38,646 bases of DNA from JADJPL01 sp040382095. GTDB taxonomy: Bacteria > Bacteroidota > Bacteroidia > Chitinophagales > Saprospiraceae. Positions 18,254-26,469 of this stretch are shown here, in pieces (position 1 is the first letter of the stretch; every line of letters starts with the position of its first letter). Position numbers and translations under genes: made by a program. Location of the stretch: contig JBEIGB010000027.1 of the NCBI GenBank assembly GCA_040382095.1, positions 1 to 38,646 on the forward strand, given 5' to 3'. The notes under the pieces are model-generated. The model made no database searches, had not been told where the DNA came from, and saw only the letters and a list, made by a program, of their open reading frames with translations.

Positions 18254-18485
18254 GGGTAAAGATTATTACATAGAAAATGGGCGCTGGGTCTTTACCGCTT
18301 ACTTCCTGAAAGCGCGGGGTTATTGTTGTACAAGTGGCTGCCGCCACTGCCCTTACCGCGCAGATGTATCGAAGCCCGACCGACAGGCGGATCGTTCATC
18401 CGCGGAGAACAGCTTGCGAGCCACCGCTCAGGAGCCCCTTATTCCGGATATTCCACCCGTAAATGATGTACCGAGTGCATCATAA
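18237..18485 (+). CDS. DUF5522-like small Cys-rich protein with unusual tail
   Basis: The first 42 residues match the small Bacteroidota family with YYIENGRWVFTAYFLKARG followed by a cluster of cysteines, CCTSGCRHCPY (C30, C31, C35, C38). Such a cluster suggests bound metal or an Fe-S centre, an inference. The ATG at 18237 lies inside the preceding gene and the two overlap by 17 bases. Members I know of end soon after CPY. Here about 40 further residues (SKPDRQADRSSAENS and on) look non-conserved, and the last 47 bases overlap the convergent HD gene. The tail may come from a lost stop codon or a small insertion. Confidence 0.7.
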   Translation: MRALTEGKDYYIENGRWVFTAYFLKARGYCCTSGCRHCPYRADVSKPDRQADRSSAENSLRATAQEPLIPDIPPVNDVPSAS

Positions 18486-20499
18486 TCCTGAATACCTTCT
18501 TACAAGCTTCCATTTCGACAAAACTAAGCGAGGAGTCCGAAAATTGTCCCTGAGCTTCAATCTGCTTTATCAACCGCTCTATCATATCGTCAATCGCCTT
18601 GGCAGTGGGCTGCTTCAAGCTCCTGCAGGCGGCCTCGATTCCATCGGCCATCATGAGGATAGTTGCTTCCCGGGTCATCGGTTTAGGTCCGGGATAGCGG
18701 AAGAGCCCCTCTTTTTCCTCAGCCACAGTTGCATCCTCGCGTTGCAACTGTCGGTAGAAGTACTCCACCCGCATCGTGCCATGATGGGTAAAGATGAAAT
18801 CGGCAACAATCCGGGGTAATCCGTACCGCCTGGCAAGCAAAGCACCTTCGGTTACATGCTGGATAATCTGTCGGGCGCTATCTTCAAAAGCCAAGGTATC
18901 ATGTGGGTTCCCCTCAGATTGGTTTTCGATAAACAGCCCGGGATTTACCGTTTTCCCGATATCATGGTATAAAGCGCCCGCCTTTACGAGCAGATGGTCC
19001 GCCCCTATCGCCCGGGCAGCCGCCTCCGCCAGATTGGCCACCTGAAGCGCATGTTGATAGGTGCCCGGCGCCCGCTTCGCCATCAACTGAAGCAGCGGCC
19101 GGTTGGTATCCGTCAGCTCCGTCAATCGCAACACCGATACCAGACCAAGCAGGCGCTCCAGCAAAGAAGTGATCGGATAGGCCAGCAATACCAGGAAACC
19201 ATTGACGAAAAGCCAGGAAAATACACTCCAGTCTATTGCCTCGATATTTCCTTTTCCCGCCATTTCCAATCCAAAAAATACGACCGCTGAAACAATAGAT
19301 ACCAGGGCAACCAGATAGAAAAACCTGCTCCAGTTATGGGCGTCCTGCCGGCTTACCACTACCACGACCCCAACAATTATCTGAAGGAAAATAAAGGTGA
19401 AGCCCAGGGCAGACAAATAACCAGCGATCAGGACTACAACGAGATGTACAAACAGGGCAAGGCGGTTGTCGTAAAAATTTTTTATGACAATCGGGACGAT
19501 AGCAAAAGGCAGCAGATAGGGACTTAACGTACTGCCCGACTGCACCATCGAGAGCAGGTAAGCAAAAATTACCGGCCACAGCAAAATCAATAAAAGCTGG
19601 TTGAATTGCCGTATAACGAATGGATAAGCATTCCATAAATATGCAAACAACAGCCCAAAAACCGTTAAGGTGAGGGTGAGGTACCCTGCAAACAACCATA
19701 TCCCCGACCGCTTCTCCAGCAGGGTCTGCTCATATTGCATCCGGTAACCTTCTAAAAGCCGGTAAGTCCCTTTCGTCACAATCCCGCCGCGCTGAACAAT
19801 CAACTCCCCTTTTTGTACCATCCCCTGAAAAGGAGATACCGAGGCTGCCGCCTCTGCCATAACTTTCTCATTGAGCACCTGGTCATAGCGCAAATTAGGT
19901 ACAATCACTTCTGTCAGGATTGGAAAAAGGAACTCCACATCGGGCAGCCCACTAAACCGAAGCGAATCGTAAACCTGGGCAAGCGCTTGTTCCAGATCCG
20001 CTATTTCCATTCCTGCACGGATCCTGGAAGCCTTACCGTGCACAACGCCCACCTGCACAGGACGCTTTTCCCCCTCCCATTGCACCACGCCGCGTTCAAA
20101 AATACCTTCCAGATATCGAACCGAAAAATCGCGGTACTTCTGGGGCCGTCGGCGCAGGTCGGGGAACTGCCCTTTCTCAATTGCCCCCAACTGGGCCTCA
20201 AATTTTTGCCCCAGCGCTGCAATTTGACGGGTCTCGACAGAGTCCACACGGCGATATAAAGGCGCCAGATTTTCCACCAGGCTGTTTATTTCCTGCCGGT
20301 AAGCCCTGTTATCCTTAGGTATGGCAAAGTCAAAAGGCGCATACAAGTCCTCGTATGGCCATGTCTTACCCGGCTCATACTCATACCTGAAGCGCAGCTT
20401 ATTGGGAAAAAAAAGGGAAATCACGCCGATCGCAGTCAGGATCAGCAGGTAATTCAGTGCGATAGGAAGGCGGTCCCAGGTAGATTTCCAGGTAGTCAT
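18439..20499 (-). CDS. pgpH: 7TM-HD family phosphodiesterase (PgpH-like, probable c-di-AMP hydrolase)
   Basis: This 686-residue protein starts at the ATG at 20499 (MTTWKSTWDRLPIALNYLLI). It has one N-terminal membrane helix, an extracellular domain of about 230 residues, a cluster of about seven hydrophobic helices (from IWLFAGYLTLTLTVFGLLF to GFLVLLAYPITSLL), and a cytosolic HD domain. HD motifs are complete: H in TYQHALQVANLAEAAA, HD in LYHDIGKTVNP, HDTLAFEDS, and HHGTM. This is the PgpH architecture; characterised members hydrolyse cyclic di-AMP to control osmotic and envelope responses. The start is supported by a -7 box only four bases upstream, which implies a leaderless mRNA. An open frame extends 12 codons further upstream, but it would run through that box. 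Confidence 0.9.
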   Translation of the reverse strand: MTTWKSTWDRLPIALNYLLILTAIGVISLFFPNKLRFRYEYEPGKTWPYEDLYAPFDFAIPKDNRAYRQEINSLVENLAPLYRRVDSVETRQIAALGQKFEAQLGAIEKGQFPDLRRRPQKYRDFSVRYLEGIFERGVVQWEGEKRPVQVGVVHGKASRIRAGMEIADLEQALAQVYDSLRFSGLPDVEFLFPILTEVIVPNLRYDQVLNEKVMAEAAASVSPFQGMVQKGELIVQRGGIVTKGTYRLLEGYRMQYEQTLLEKRSGIWLFAGYLTLTLTVFGLLFAYLWNAYPFVIRQFNQLLLILLWPVIFAYLLSMVQSGSTLSPYLLPFAIVPIVIKNFYDNRLALFVHLVVVLIAGYLSALGFTFIFLQIIVGVVVVVSRQDAHNWSRFFYLVALVSIVSAVVFFGLEMAGKGNIEAIDWSVFSWLFVNGFLVLLAYPITSLLERLLGLVSVLRLTELTDTNRPLLQLMAKRAPGTYQHALQVANLAEAAARAIGADHLLVKAGALYHDIGKTVNPGLFIENQSEGNPHDTLAFEDSARQIIQHVTEGALLARRYGLPRIVADFIFTHHGTMRVEYFYRQLQREDATVAEEKEGLFRYPGPKPMTREATILMMADGIEAACRSLKQPTAKAIDDMIERLIKQIEAQGQFSDSSLSFVEMEACKKVFRIMMHSVHHLRVEYPE

Positions 20500-20503
20500 G
20501 TAG

Positions 20504-20511
20504 CAAAGATA
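20504..20511 (-). promoter_or_regulatory. -7 box directly before the pgpH start
   Basis: On the minus strand TATCTTTG is followed by CTAC and then the ATG at 20499. With transcription starting a few bases after this box, as is usual in Bacteroidota, the mRNA would begin at or next to the A of the start codon. The -33 region is weak. Confidence 0.55.
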
Positions 20512-20543
20512 CGCCGTTTTACGGGCATTTGCCACAGGTTTGT

Positions 20544-21101
20544 TCAGCTATTGCCCCTGCCTTTCCAAATCACTTCCGTTGCTCCCAAATTTTTTCCGAT
20601 ATAGCGGGAGAGGACAAAAAGGTAATCGGAGAGGCGGTTGAGATATTGCAGGACTACAGCGGCCACCTGCTCTTCCTGTGCAAGTGCTACACAAAGACGT
20701 TCTGCGCGTCGGCAAACGCAACGTGCGATATGACAATGGGACACGGTAGGGTGCCCACCGGGCAAAATGAAATTCTTCAGGGGAACCAGCCCTTCTTCCA
20801 TTTGGTCTATTGCCAGCTCCAGCGCCCCGATATCCGAAGCCTGAAGATCGGGAACCAGGGGCTGGCTATCCGGGTCGCAGGCGAGGCTGGAACCCAGCAC
20901 AAAGAGACGATTCTGGATTTCAAAAAGCAGTTGGTCTGCTCCGGGATGCCCCTCCAGATCGCGCAGCAGGCCGATATGGGCGTTCAACTCGTCCACGGTG
21001 CCATAGGCCTCTATGCGCAGATGATGTTTGGATAAACGCCTGCCGCCGAACAAAGAAGTCTCCCCCTCGTCGCCGGTTTTTGTATAAATTTTAAAAGCCA
21101 T
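20544..21101 (-). CDS. pduO: PduO-type ATP:cob(I)alamin adenosyltransferase
   Basis: This 185-residue protein transfers the adenosyl group of ATP to cob(I)alamin to make coenzyme B12. The N-terminal ATP-binding signature KIYTKTGDEGETSLFGG is intact, as are YGTVDELNAHIGL, NFILPGGHPTVSHCHIARCV with CRRAER following, and the C-terminal LNRLSDYLFVLSRYI. Length fits the family. In the usual motif the region after LPGG often reads with an Ala-His-Leu-His run; here it is SHCHIA, a minor change. It lies 53 bases after the ABC ATPase gene and 44 bases before pgpH, so it may be read through from gatC. No cobalamin riboswitch is recognisable upstream. Confidence 0.93.
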   Translation of the reverse strand: MAFKIYTKTGDEGETSLFGGRRLSKHHLRIEAYGTVDELNAHIGLLRDLEGHPGADQLLFEIQNRLFVLGSSLACDPDSQPLVPDLQASDIGALELAIDQMEEGLVPLKNFILPGGHPTVSHCHIARCVCRRAERLCVALAQEEQVAAVVLQYLNRLSDYLFVLSRYIGKNLGATEVIWKGRGNS

Positions 21102-21154
21102 TCCCTTGAAATTATACCGTTATGGGATGCAGGGATGCTGACCTGCAGAAACTG

Positions 21155-21883
21155 CTAACCAACCGTGGCCGCTGTGACCGCCGGGACTGTAATATTGTTG
21201 TTTACCTGATCGCTTTCCACTTTCCCATCGAGTAAACGCACGATACGGTGCGCATGCGCAGCAATATCTGGTTCGTGCGTGACCAGAATTATCGTGTTCC
21301 CCGCTGCGTGGATCTCCGCGAATAGTGCCATGATCTCATAAGACGTCCGGGAGTCCAGGTTACCTGTAGGCTCATCGGCCAGGATAATCGAGGGATCGTT
21401 GACCAGTGCGCGGGCTACCGCTACGCGTTGGCGCTGGCCCCCGGAAAGCTCGTTGGGCTTATGGTCCATACGGTCTGCCAGGCCTACTGCCTTCAGGATT
21501 TCGGCGGCCTTTTCGATCCGCCTGGAACGGGACCAACCGGCATAGACCAAGGGAAGGGCCACGTTCTCCAGCGCCGAGAGCCTGGGCAGCAAGTTGAACG
21601 TCTGAAAGACAAAGCCGATTTCTTTATTGCGCACCTGTGCGAGCTCCTGGTCGGACATGGTGCTGACCTCTTTCTCATTGAGAAAATATGAACCACTCGT
21701 CGGTGAATCCAGGCACCCGATGAGGTTCATCAGGGTGGATTTGCCCGAGCCGGAAGGCCCCATCAGTGCGACGTATTCGTTTTTGAAAATATCCAGGGAT
21801 ACCGATTGTAAGGCGATGACCTCATTGAGGCCCATTTGATATACCTTGCGAAGCTCCCGGATGGAAATAATCGTTTTTGCCAT
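21155..21883 (-). CDS. ABC transporter ATP-binding protein, MacB/LolD family
   Basis: This is a 242-residue ATPase. The start at 21883 (MAKTIISIRELRKVYQMGLN) is preferred over an ATG 14 codons upstream because it matches the family N-terminus. Motifs are Walker A GPSGSGKS (42-49), the Q-loop in GFVFQTFNLLPRLSALENV, signature LSGGQRQRVAVARAL, Walker B ILADEPTGNLDS and the switch His in LVTHEPDIA. The family powers FtsX-type permeases for lipoprotein release or macrolide/peptide efflux. No permease gene is adjacent, so the partner is encoded elsewhere. It begins 22 bases after gatC and is likely in the same transcript. Confidence 0.93.
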   Translation of the reverse strand: MAKTIISIRELRKVYQMGLNEVIALQSVSLDIFKNEYVALMGPSGSGKSTLMNLIGCLDSPTSGSYFLNEKEVSTMSDQELAQVRNKEIGFVFQTFNLLPRLSALENVALPLVYAGWSRSRRIEKAAEILKAVGLADRMDHKPNELSGGQRQRVAVARALVNDPSIILADEPTGNLDSRTSYEIMALFAEIHAAGNTIILVTHEPDIAAHAHRIVRLLDGKVESDQVNNNITVPAVTAATVG

Positions 21884-21905
21884 AATCAGTGTATTGAAAA
21901 AGCTT

Positions 21906-22205
21906 TTAGCCTTTTTTAATGTCAATAACTTTAGGGGTCAGAAAATAAGTCCCGTCGTTTTCAGGTGCGTTGCGCAGGGCATCCTCCCTGCGGCTCTGCC
22001 CACCGGGAATATCTGGACGCAGCGGATTCGGCAATTCGTTCATGTACACCATCGGCGCTACGCCTTCCACGTCCACAGCCCGCAGCTTTTCCATCATCTC
22101 CAGGATTTTGTTCAAATCGGCCAGCAAGCGGGCGCGCTCTGTTTCGCTGAGCTCTAAACGCGACAAATGCTCGAGGTGTGAAATTAAGGCATGATCTATT
22201 TGCAT
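21906..22205 (-). CDS. gatC: Asp/Glu-tRNA amidotransferase subunit C
   Basis: This 99-residue protein matches GatC: HLEHLSRLELSETERARLLA at the N-terminus, DLNKILEMMEKLRAVDVEGV in the middle, then PMVYMNELPNPLRPD and the C-terminal REDALRNAPENDGTYF with PKVI. GatC stabilises the GatA/GatB enzyme that amidates mischarged Glu-tRNA(Gln) or Asp-tRNA(Asn). gatA and gatB are not next to it, which is common in this phylum. It is the first gene of a minus-strand series leading to the ABC ATPase and the cobalamin adenosyltransferase. Confidence 0.95.
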   Translation of the reverse strand: MQIDHALISHLEHLSRLELSETERARLLADLNKILEMMEKLRAVDVEGVAPMVYMNELPNPLRPDIPGGQSRREDALRNAPENDGTYFLTPKVIDIKKG

Positions 22206-22550
22206 AATCTTTTTTTAGAGGCGATACACGAAATAATCGGCGAACGGAGGATATTTATGCTTTATCGCTTGTACCATCTAAAAGCGTACCCACTTTTCCG
22301 GGAGAGAAGCCCAATGCAGTTCCTTGACAATTTTAACGAAAAAAACAGCATCCCCGGCGTTACAATCAAAGATCAATTATAAACCGTTCATCTGCTTAAA
22401 TTGTTGAAACCGCATTCCAGGTTCCCTGCCAACTTATACACAAAAGCGATTTCGATGGCCCGAAAGTTTGTTTCCTATCTGGTTTATTCCTTATTTTGCC
22501 AAAGCGGAATTATCCCTTCCTGAACGTCCAGGAATTCCAAAAATAGCATT
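22206..22550. other. Divergent intergenic region, gatC / deoxynucleoside kinase
   Basis: These 345 bases hold no convincing gene. A 63-codon frame on the plus strand that begins inside gatC has no recognisable features. The right part contains the kinase promoter candidate at 22467-22498. No tRNA, repeat or long hairpin is evident. Confidence 0.6.
22467..22498 (+). promoter_or_regulatory. Candidate promoter of the deoxynucleoside kinase operon
   Basis: TTTG (22467-22470) is followed after 20 bases by TTATTTTG (22491-22498), one mismatch from TAnnTTTG. The box ends about 52 bases before the ATG at 22551. Confidence 0.45.
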
Positions 22551-23198
22551 ATGAAAGAAACTACTACCAGGTCCGGAACCGTGAAATATGTCGCGATTGC
22601 TGGAAATATCGGGGCTGGAAAAACCACACTCTGTACCCAGTTAGGAAAAACATTTGGCTGGGAAGTACATTACGAATCTACAGATGACAACCCATATCTC
22701 ATTGACTTTTACGAAGATATGCGTAGATGGTCGTTCAACCTCCAGATTTTTTTTCTCAACAAACGCTATCAGCAAATCCTTAAAATCCTCTCCGGTGAGC
22801 AGACGGTCGTGCAAGACCGCACAATCTACGAAGATGCCCATATTTTTGCGCCCAACCTGCACGATATGGGGCTGATGTCCACCCGCGATTTCAGCAATTA
22901 TAAGGATTTGTTCCTCACCATGTCTTCTCAGGTCCAGCCTCCTGACCTTTTAATTTATCTCCGTGCGGGGATCCCTACGCTGGTTGATCACATCCAACTG
23001 AGGGGTAGGGAATACGAGGGTAGTATCAGCCTCGATTACCTGCGGCGCCTCAACGAGCGCTACGAAAACTGGATTTCCGGCTATAATGAAGGCCCCCTGC
23101 TGATTATCAATGCAGACGAGGTGGATTTTGCCCAAAACCCGGAAGACCTGGGCAAGGTGGTAAGTATGGTAGATGCTGAAATTAACGGGTTATTTTAA
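22551..23198 (+). CDS. Deoxynucleoside kinase (dNK family)
   Basis: This 215-residue kinase phosphorylates deoxynucleosides for salvage into dNTP pools. The P-loop is GNIGAGKT (18-25), followed by the substrate region YESTDDNPYLIDFYED. The catalytic QDRTIYEDAHIFA matches the DRS/ERS-type motif, and the LID arginines lie in RGREYEGSISLDYL. Its length is typical. Specificity (dA, dG or dC) cannot be read from the sequence. The stop is followed after one base by the yggS start, so the two genes form a tight pair. Confidence 0.92.
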   Translation: MKETTTRSGTVKYVAIAGNIGAGKTTLCTQLGKTFGWEVHYESTDDNPYLIDFYEDMRRWSFNLQIFFLNKRYQQILKILSGEQTVVQDRTIYEDAHIFAPNLHDMGLMSTRDFSNYKDLFLTMSSQVQPPDLLIYLRAGIPTLVDHIQLRGREYEGSISLDYLRRLNERYENWISGYNEGPLLIINADEVDFAQNPEDLGKVVSMVDAEINGLF

Positions 23199-23199
23199 A

Positions 23200-23868
23200 A
23201 TGCAGGATATTTTTGACACCATTTTGGGGCAACTGTCCCCGTATCGCGCCAGGCTGGTAGCCGTATCGAAAACAAAACCGGATAGCGCGGTGATGGCTCT
23301 CTATTCCAGGGGGCAGCGAAAGTTCGGAGAGAACAAAGTCCAGGAACTGGCCCCGAAATACGAACGCCTGCCAAAAGATATCGAGTGGCACATGATCGGC
23401 CACCTTCAGCGGAATAAGGTCAGGTATATCGCCCCTTTTGTGGCGATGATCGAATCCGTGGACAGCCTGGAGCTGCTTCTGGAGATCAACAAGCAGGGGC
23501 TGAAGTGCGACAGGGCCATCCCTTGCCTGCTGCAGTTCCATATTGCCCGGGAAGAGACAAAATTTGGCCTCTCCCTGGAGGAAGCAACGGCCATTCTGCG
23601 TTCGGAGGATTATCGAAAATGCCGGAATGTGCAGGTTGCCGGGGTAATGGGCATGGCCAGTTTTACGGAAAATGAAGCCCAGGTGCGCCAGGAATTCAGC
23701 CAGTTGAGGGAAATCTTCCAGACGCTGAAAGCTGGTTTCTTTCCCGATGACCCGGCATTCTGCGAAATATCCATGGGTATGTCCTCGGATTATCCGGTTG
23801 CCCTGGAAGAAGGCGCTACTTTAGTGCGTATCGGAACGTTATTGTTTGACGGGCTGTCCACTAAATGA
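23200..23868 (+). CDS. yggS: YggS/PROSC-family PLP-homeostasis protein
   Basis: This 222-residue protein starts at the ATG at 23200 (MQDIFDTILGQLSPYRARLV), one base after the kinase stop. A start nine codons earlier would overlap the kinase. The PLP lysine is K24 in AVSKTKPDSAV, followed by FGENKVQELAPKYE, WHMIGHLQRNKVR, IESVDS, GVMGMASF and the phosphate-binding SMGMSSDYPVALEEGATLVR. These proteins bind pyridoxal phosphate without a known catalytic reaction and keep free PLP in balance. It overlaps the convergent maf gene by 8 bases. Confidence 0.94.
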   Translation: MQDIFDTILGQLSPYRARLVAVSKTKPDSAVMALYSRGQRKFGENKVQELAPKYERLPKDIEWHMIGHLQRNKVRYIAPFVAMIESVDSLELLLEINKQGLKCDRAIPCLLQFHIAREETKFGLSLEEATAILRSEDYRKCRNVQVAGVMGMASFTENEAQVRQEFSQLREIFQTLKAGFFPDDPAFCEISMGMSSDYPVALEEGATLVRIGTLLFDGLSTK

Positions 23869-24436
23869 ATGCTTTCAGGGCTTTATAGACCAAATCCATC
23901 GGTAAACCCATGATGTTGCTGTACGTACCCTCTATCCTGGAAATTTTGCACAGCCCGATCCATTCCTGAACGGCGTATGCGCCAGCTTTATCAAAAGGAC
24001 GGTATGTATTGATGTAAAAATCAATTTCAGCCTCATCCATATCCTCAAAAAAGACCTTCGCTTCACCTGAAAAATCGATCTCCCGTTCTCTGGATATCAG
24101 ACAAACCCCGGTGATGACCCGGTGCATATTGCCCGAGAGCGCCTGAAGCATGGCAAAAGCCTCGGCATAATCCAAAGGTTTGTTAAATATGCGACCGCCC
24201 AGGATGACGACGCTGTCCGATGCAAGAACGATCTCATCCGATTCTATCCAGTGGCGGGCAGCTTCTGCTTTCTTTCGTGCCAGGTACGGAGCGACTGCGT
24301 CCACGTCCATATCGTCAGGGAAATCTTCGGGAATATCTGTGGGCCTTACCTCGAAAGACAGGCCTGCCTCCCGAAGGAGATGGCTCCTGCGCGGAGACTG
24401 CGAAGCGAGGATAATTTTGCGGTTTAACGGCAACAT
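23861..24436 (-). CDS. maf: Maf-family nucleoside triphosphate pyrophosphatase
   Basis: This 191-residue protein has the family start LASQSPRRSHLLREAGL, then PYLARKKAEAA, the catalytic-region ASDSVVILGG, NKPLDYAEAFAMLQALSG, HRVITGVCL, and the C-terminal DKAGAYAVQEWIG and EGTYSNIMGLP. Maf proteins remove pyrophosphate from non-standard or house-cleaning nucleotides. The DKAGAYAVQ segment fits the dTTP/UTP subgroup. It has a -7 box four bases before its ATG, as does pgpH. Confidence 0.93.
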   Translation of the reverse strand: MLPLNRKIILASQSPRRSHLLREAGLSFEVRPTDIPEDFPDDMDVDAVAPYLARKKAEAARHWIESDEIVLASDSVVILGGRIFNKPLDYAEAFAMLQALSGNMHRVITGVCLISREREIDFSGEAKVFFEDMDEAEIDFYINTYRPFDKAGAYAVQEWIGLCKISRIEGTYSNIMGLPMDLVYKALKAFI

Positions 24437-24440
24437 ATAC

Positions 24441-24448
24441 CAAAATTA
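24441..24448 (-). promoter_or_regulatory. -7 box directly before the maf start
   Basis: On the minus strand TAATTTTG, an exact match to TAnnTTTG, is followed by GTAT and the ATG at 24436. The four-base gap is identical to that at pgpH and implies a leaderless or nearly leaderless mRNA. No -33 TTTG is seen at 19-21 bases. Confidence 0.5.
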
Positions 24449-24556
24449 AGAAGGATTTGCGGAATTTGGCCGCACTCTATCGTTTTTATCCATTAGGAAT
24501 ACACCAAACCCCCAAATAGTTTCCGTTATATATTAGAGGGACCTGAAAAGGGCCCG

Positions 24557-24564
24557 TATATTTG
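24557..24564 (+). promoter_or_regulatory. Candidate -7 box of the DUF4403 gene
   Basis: TATATTTG matches TAnnTTTG exactly, 17 bases before the ATG at 24582. The -33 element is not evident. Confidence 0.5.
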
Positions 24565-24581
24565 TCATAAATAAGCTACGT

Positions 24582-25937
24582 ATGATCCGATCATTCATGG
24601 AATGGGGCTGTTGGTTCGCCCTGTTGGCCACCGCTGCCTGTTCCGCCCCAAAACCACTGACCCGCCCTATGGAAAATTATGCAACCAACTTAAGCGATAA
24701 ACGGTCTTCGATTTATATTCCGGTAGCCATTAAAATATCTACCCTGGAAAAAACGGTCAATGCACAACTCGAAGGGGTGTTGTATGAAGACAAAGACCTC
24801 CGCGATGGCGACCGCATGATGATCCGTGCCACCAAAGCCGCCCCGATTAAACTGGGGTTGGACGGGCAGACCATCTCGTTCACCGTACCGGCAGCGATCT
24901 GGGTGCGCTATGACGCGGGCATTACCGTCGTAGATGCCCAGGGCAAAATCGCCATAGACTTCAAAACTGCGTACAACGTAAAACCAGACTGGTCGCTCTC
25001 CACGCAGACTACCATCGCCAACTACCGCTGGCTGGAAAAACCCGTCCTGAAAATTGCCGGTATCAACCTGCCAGTCGGTTTGCTGGCCGATCTTGCACTT
25101 CAAAATATGCGCAAAACGATCGCCGGGGCCATTGATGAGGCAGTCACGACAGACCTGGGCATCGGAAAAATGGTCGCCGATACCTGGAAGTCTATGTTCC
25201 GCCCCACCCAAATATCCGCAGATTACAATACCTGGCTGATCGTCAATCCACTGGGTATTGGAATGACCCCTATCCGCGTAAGTGCAGATACCATGACCAC
25301 CACAATCGTCGTCGAAGCCAGGCCGAGGATTACCGTCGGGGATGCCCCACCGGCATTTTCCGAGCGGCCGTTGCCGCCTTATACCCAATTCAGCAACCAG
25401 GAGCCGGGCTTTTCAATCTTTCTGCCCGCAGAGGTCAGCTATACCGAGGCCCAGCGCCTTGCAGGTAAAGAAATTATCGGTGAAACCTACACGTCCGGGA
25501 AACGCGCCGTCACGGTCGAGGGGATAGAAATCTACGGCCAGGGGGAGGAAGTCATCCTCAACCTGAGTATGTCCGGCAGCTATAACGGCAGCGTATATCT
25601 CAAAGGCCGCCCCTTTTATAACGCCGCCCGAAACGCCATCGAAGTCGAAGGCCTGGATTTTACCCTGGAAACCCGCAATTTCCTCGTTAAAAGTGGCGCC
25701 TGGCTACTAAAGAGTACCCTCCGCAAGCGCCTGCAGGAATCCCTGGATTTCTACCTGCGCTACAACCTCGAAGAATCCAGAAAAGCCCTGGAAAAACAGC
25801 TCAACGAATATAGCCTTGCCGGTGGCTTCCGCCTTCAGGCCAGGGTGGACCAACTGGACGTCGGCAATGTCGCCCTCCGACCGGATGGCTTCATGGTCGA
25901 AATTAACCTCAAAGGCAATATCGAGGTACGTAATTAA
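24582..25937 (+). CDS. DUF4403-family lipoprotein
   Basis: This 451-residue protein has a lipoprotein signal (FALLATAAC, lipid-attached Cys at 20). The body matches the DUF4403 family: IYIPVAIKISTLEKTVNAQL near the start, LYEDKDLRDGDRMMIRATKA, an internal NLPVGLLADLALQNMRKTIA, and a C-terminal repeat of similar shape ending in EVRN. DUF4403 proteins resemble lipid-binding BPI/SMP-like folds, so a role in carrying or binding lipids at the envelope is plausible, but no function is established to my knowledge. It is followed after 18 bases by a second lipoprotein, probably in one operon. Confidence 0.85.
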   Translation: MIRSFMEWGCWFALLATAACSAPKPLTRPMENYATNLSDKRSSIYIPVAIKISTLEKTVNAQLEGVLYEDKDLRDGDRMMIRATKAAPIKLGLDGQTISFTVPAAIWVRYDAGITVVDAQGKIAIDFKTAYNVKPDWSLSTQTTIANYRWLEKPVLKIAGINLPVGLLADLALQNMRKTIAGAIDEAVTTDLGIGKMVADTWKSMFRPTQISADYNTWLIVNPLGIGMTPIRVSADTMTTTIVVEARPRITVGDAPPAFSERPLPPYTQFSNQEPGFSIFLPAEVSYTEAQRLAGKEIIGETYTSGKRAVTVEGIEIYGQGEEVILNLSMSGSYNGSVYLKGRPFYNAARNAIEVEGLDFTLETRNFLVKSGAWLLKSTLRKRLQESLDFYLRYNLEESRKALEKQLNEYSLAGGFRLQARVDQLDVGNVALRPDGFMVEINLKGNIEVRN

Positions 25938-25955
25938 CATAAAAATCCAGCGTAC

Positions 25956-26336
25956 ATGAACCATACGATTTTGGGTACAGCCCTCCTGCTTACCCTCGCC
26001 GCATGCGGCCCGTATCAAAAAAAAGACCTCATCGGAAAGTGGGAAGCAGTGAAAGTCCTCGAAGAAGGACAGCCATTAGCAGTCAATACCCGGGAAATCA
26101 CTTTCGTATTCTATCCAAATTCATCCTATACCTTCACGAGTACCCTGAATTATATGGAATCCGGCTTCTTTTCCATCGAAGGCCGCCTCCTGCATACCCT
26201 CGATACCCTCCACAAGGACGCCACAGAAAAAGCAGTGGAAATTGACGACGTGACCAGGGATTCCCTTAAGCTAAACATGCAGGAAGGGGGCAGACGCCGG
26301 ACGTTGATCCTGGTGAAAAAACAAAAGCGGGGCTAA
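25956..26336 (+). CDS. Small lipocalin-like lipoprotein, function unknown
   Basis: This 126-residue protein has a lipoprotein signal (LLLTLAAC, Cys at 17). The start of the mature part, LIGKWEAVKVLEEGQPL, followed by beta strands (REITFVFYPNSSYTFTS, SGFFSIEGRLLHTLD), is the pattern of lipocalin-like Bacteroidota lipoproteins. The C-terminus is basic (RRRTLILVKKQKRG). It is coupled to the DUF4403 gene by an 18-base gap. The function is unknown. Confidence 0.75.
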   Translation: MNHTILGTALLLTLAACGPYQKKDLIGKWEAVKVLEEGQPLAVNTREITFVFYPNSSYTFTSTLNYMESGFFSIEGRLLHTLDTLHKDATEKAVEIDDVTRDSLKLNMQEGGRRRTLILVKKQKRG

Positions 26337-26469
26337 GAGGCCTAACCGCTGCATTGCGTGCGCTGCCTGTTTTGAGAATCGCCTAATCCATCTTGTGTCA
26401 TCCGGACTTTCCGCCGGCATTCAGAATGGCCGTTCAGTATATTTCACCTCGCTTTCAAGCAGATAACCC

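Noticed and set aside
22191..22382. 63-codon plus-strand frame in the gatC upstream region
   Set aside because: It overlaps the gatC start, has no recognisable motif, signal or promoter, and is of a length expected by chance.
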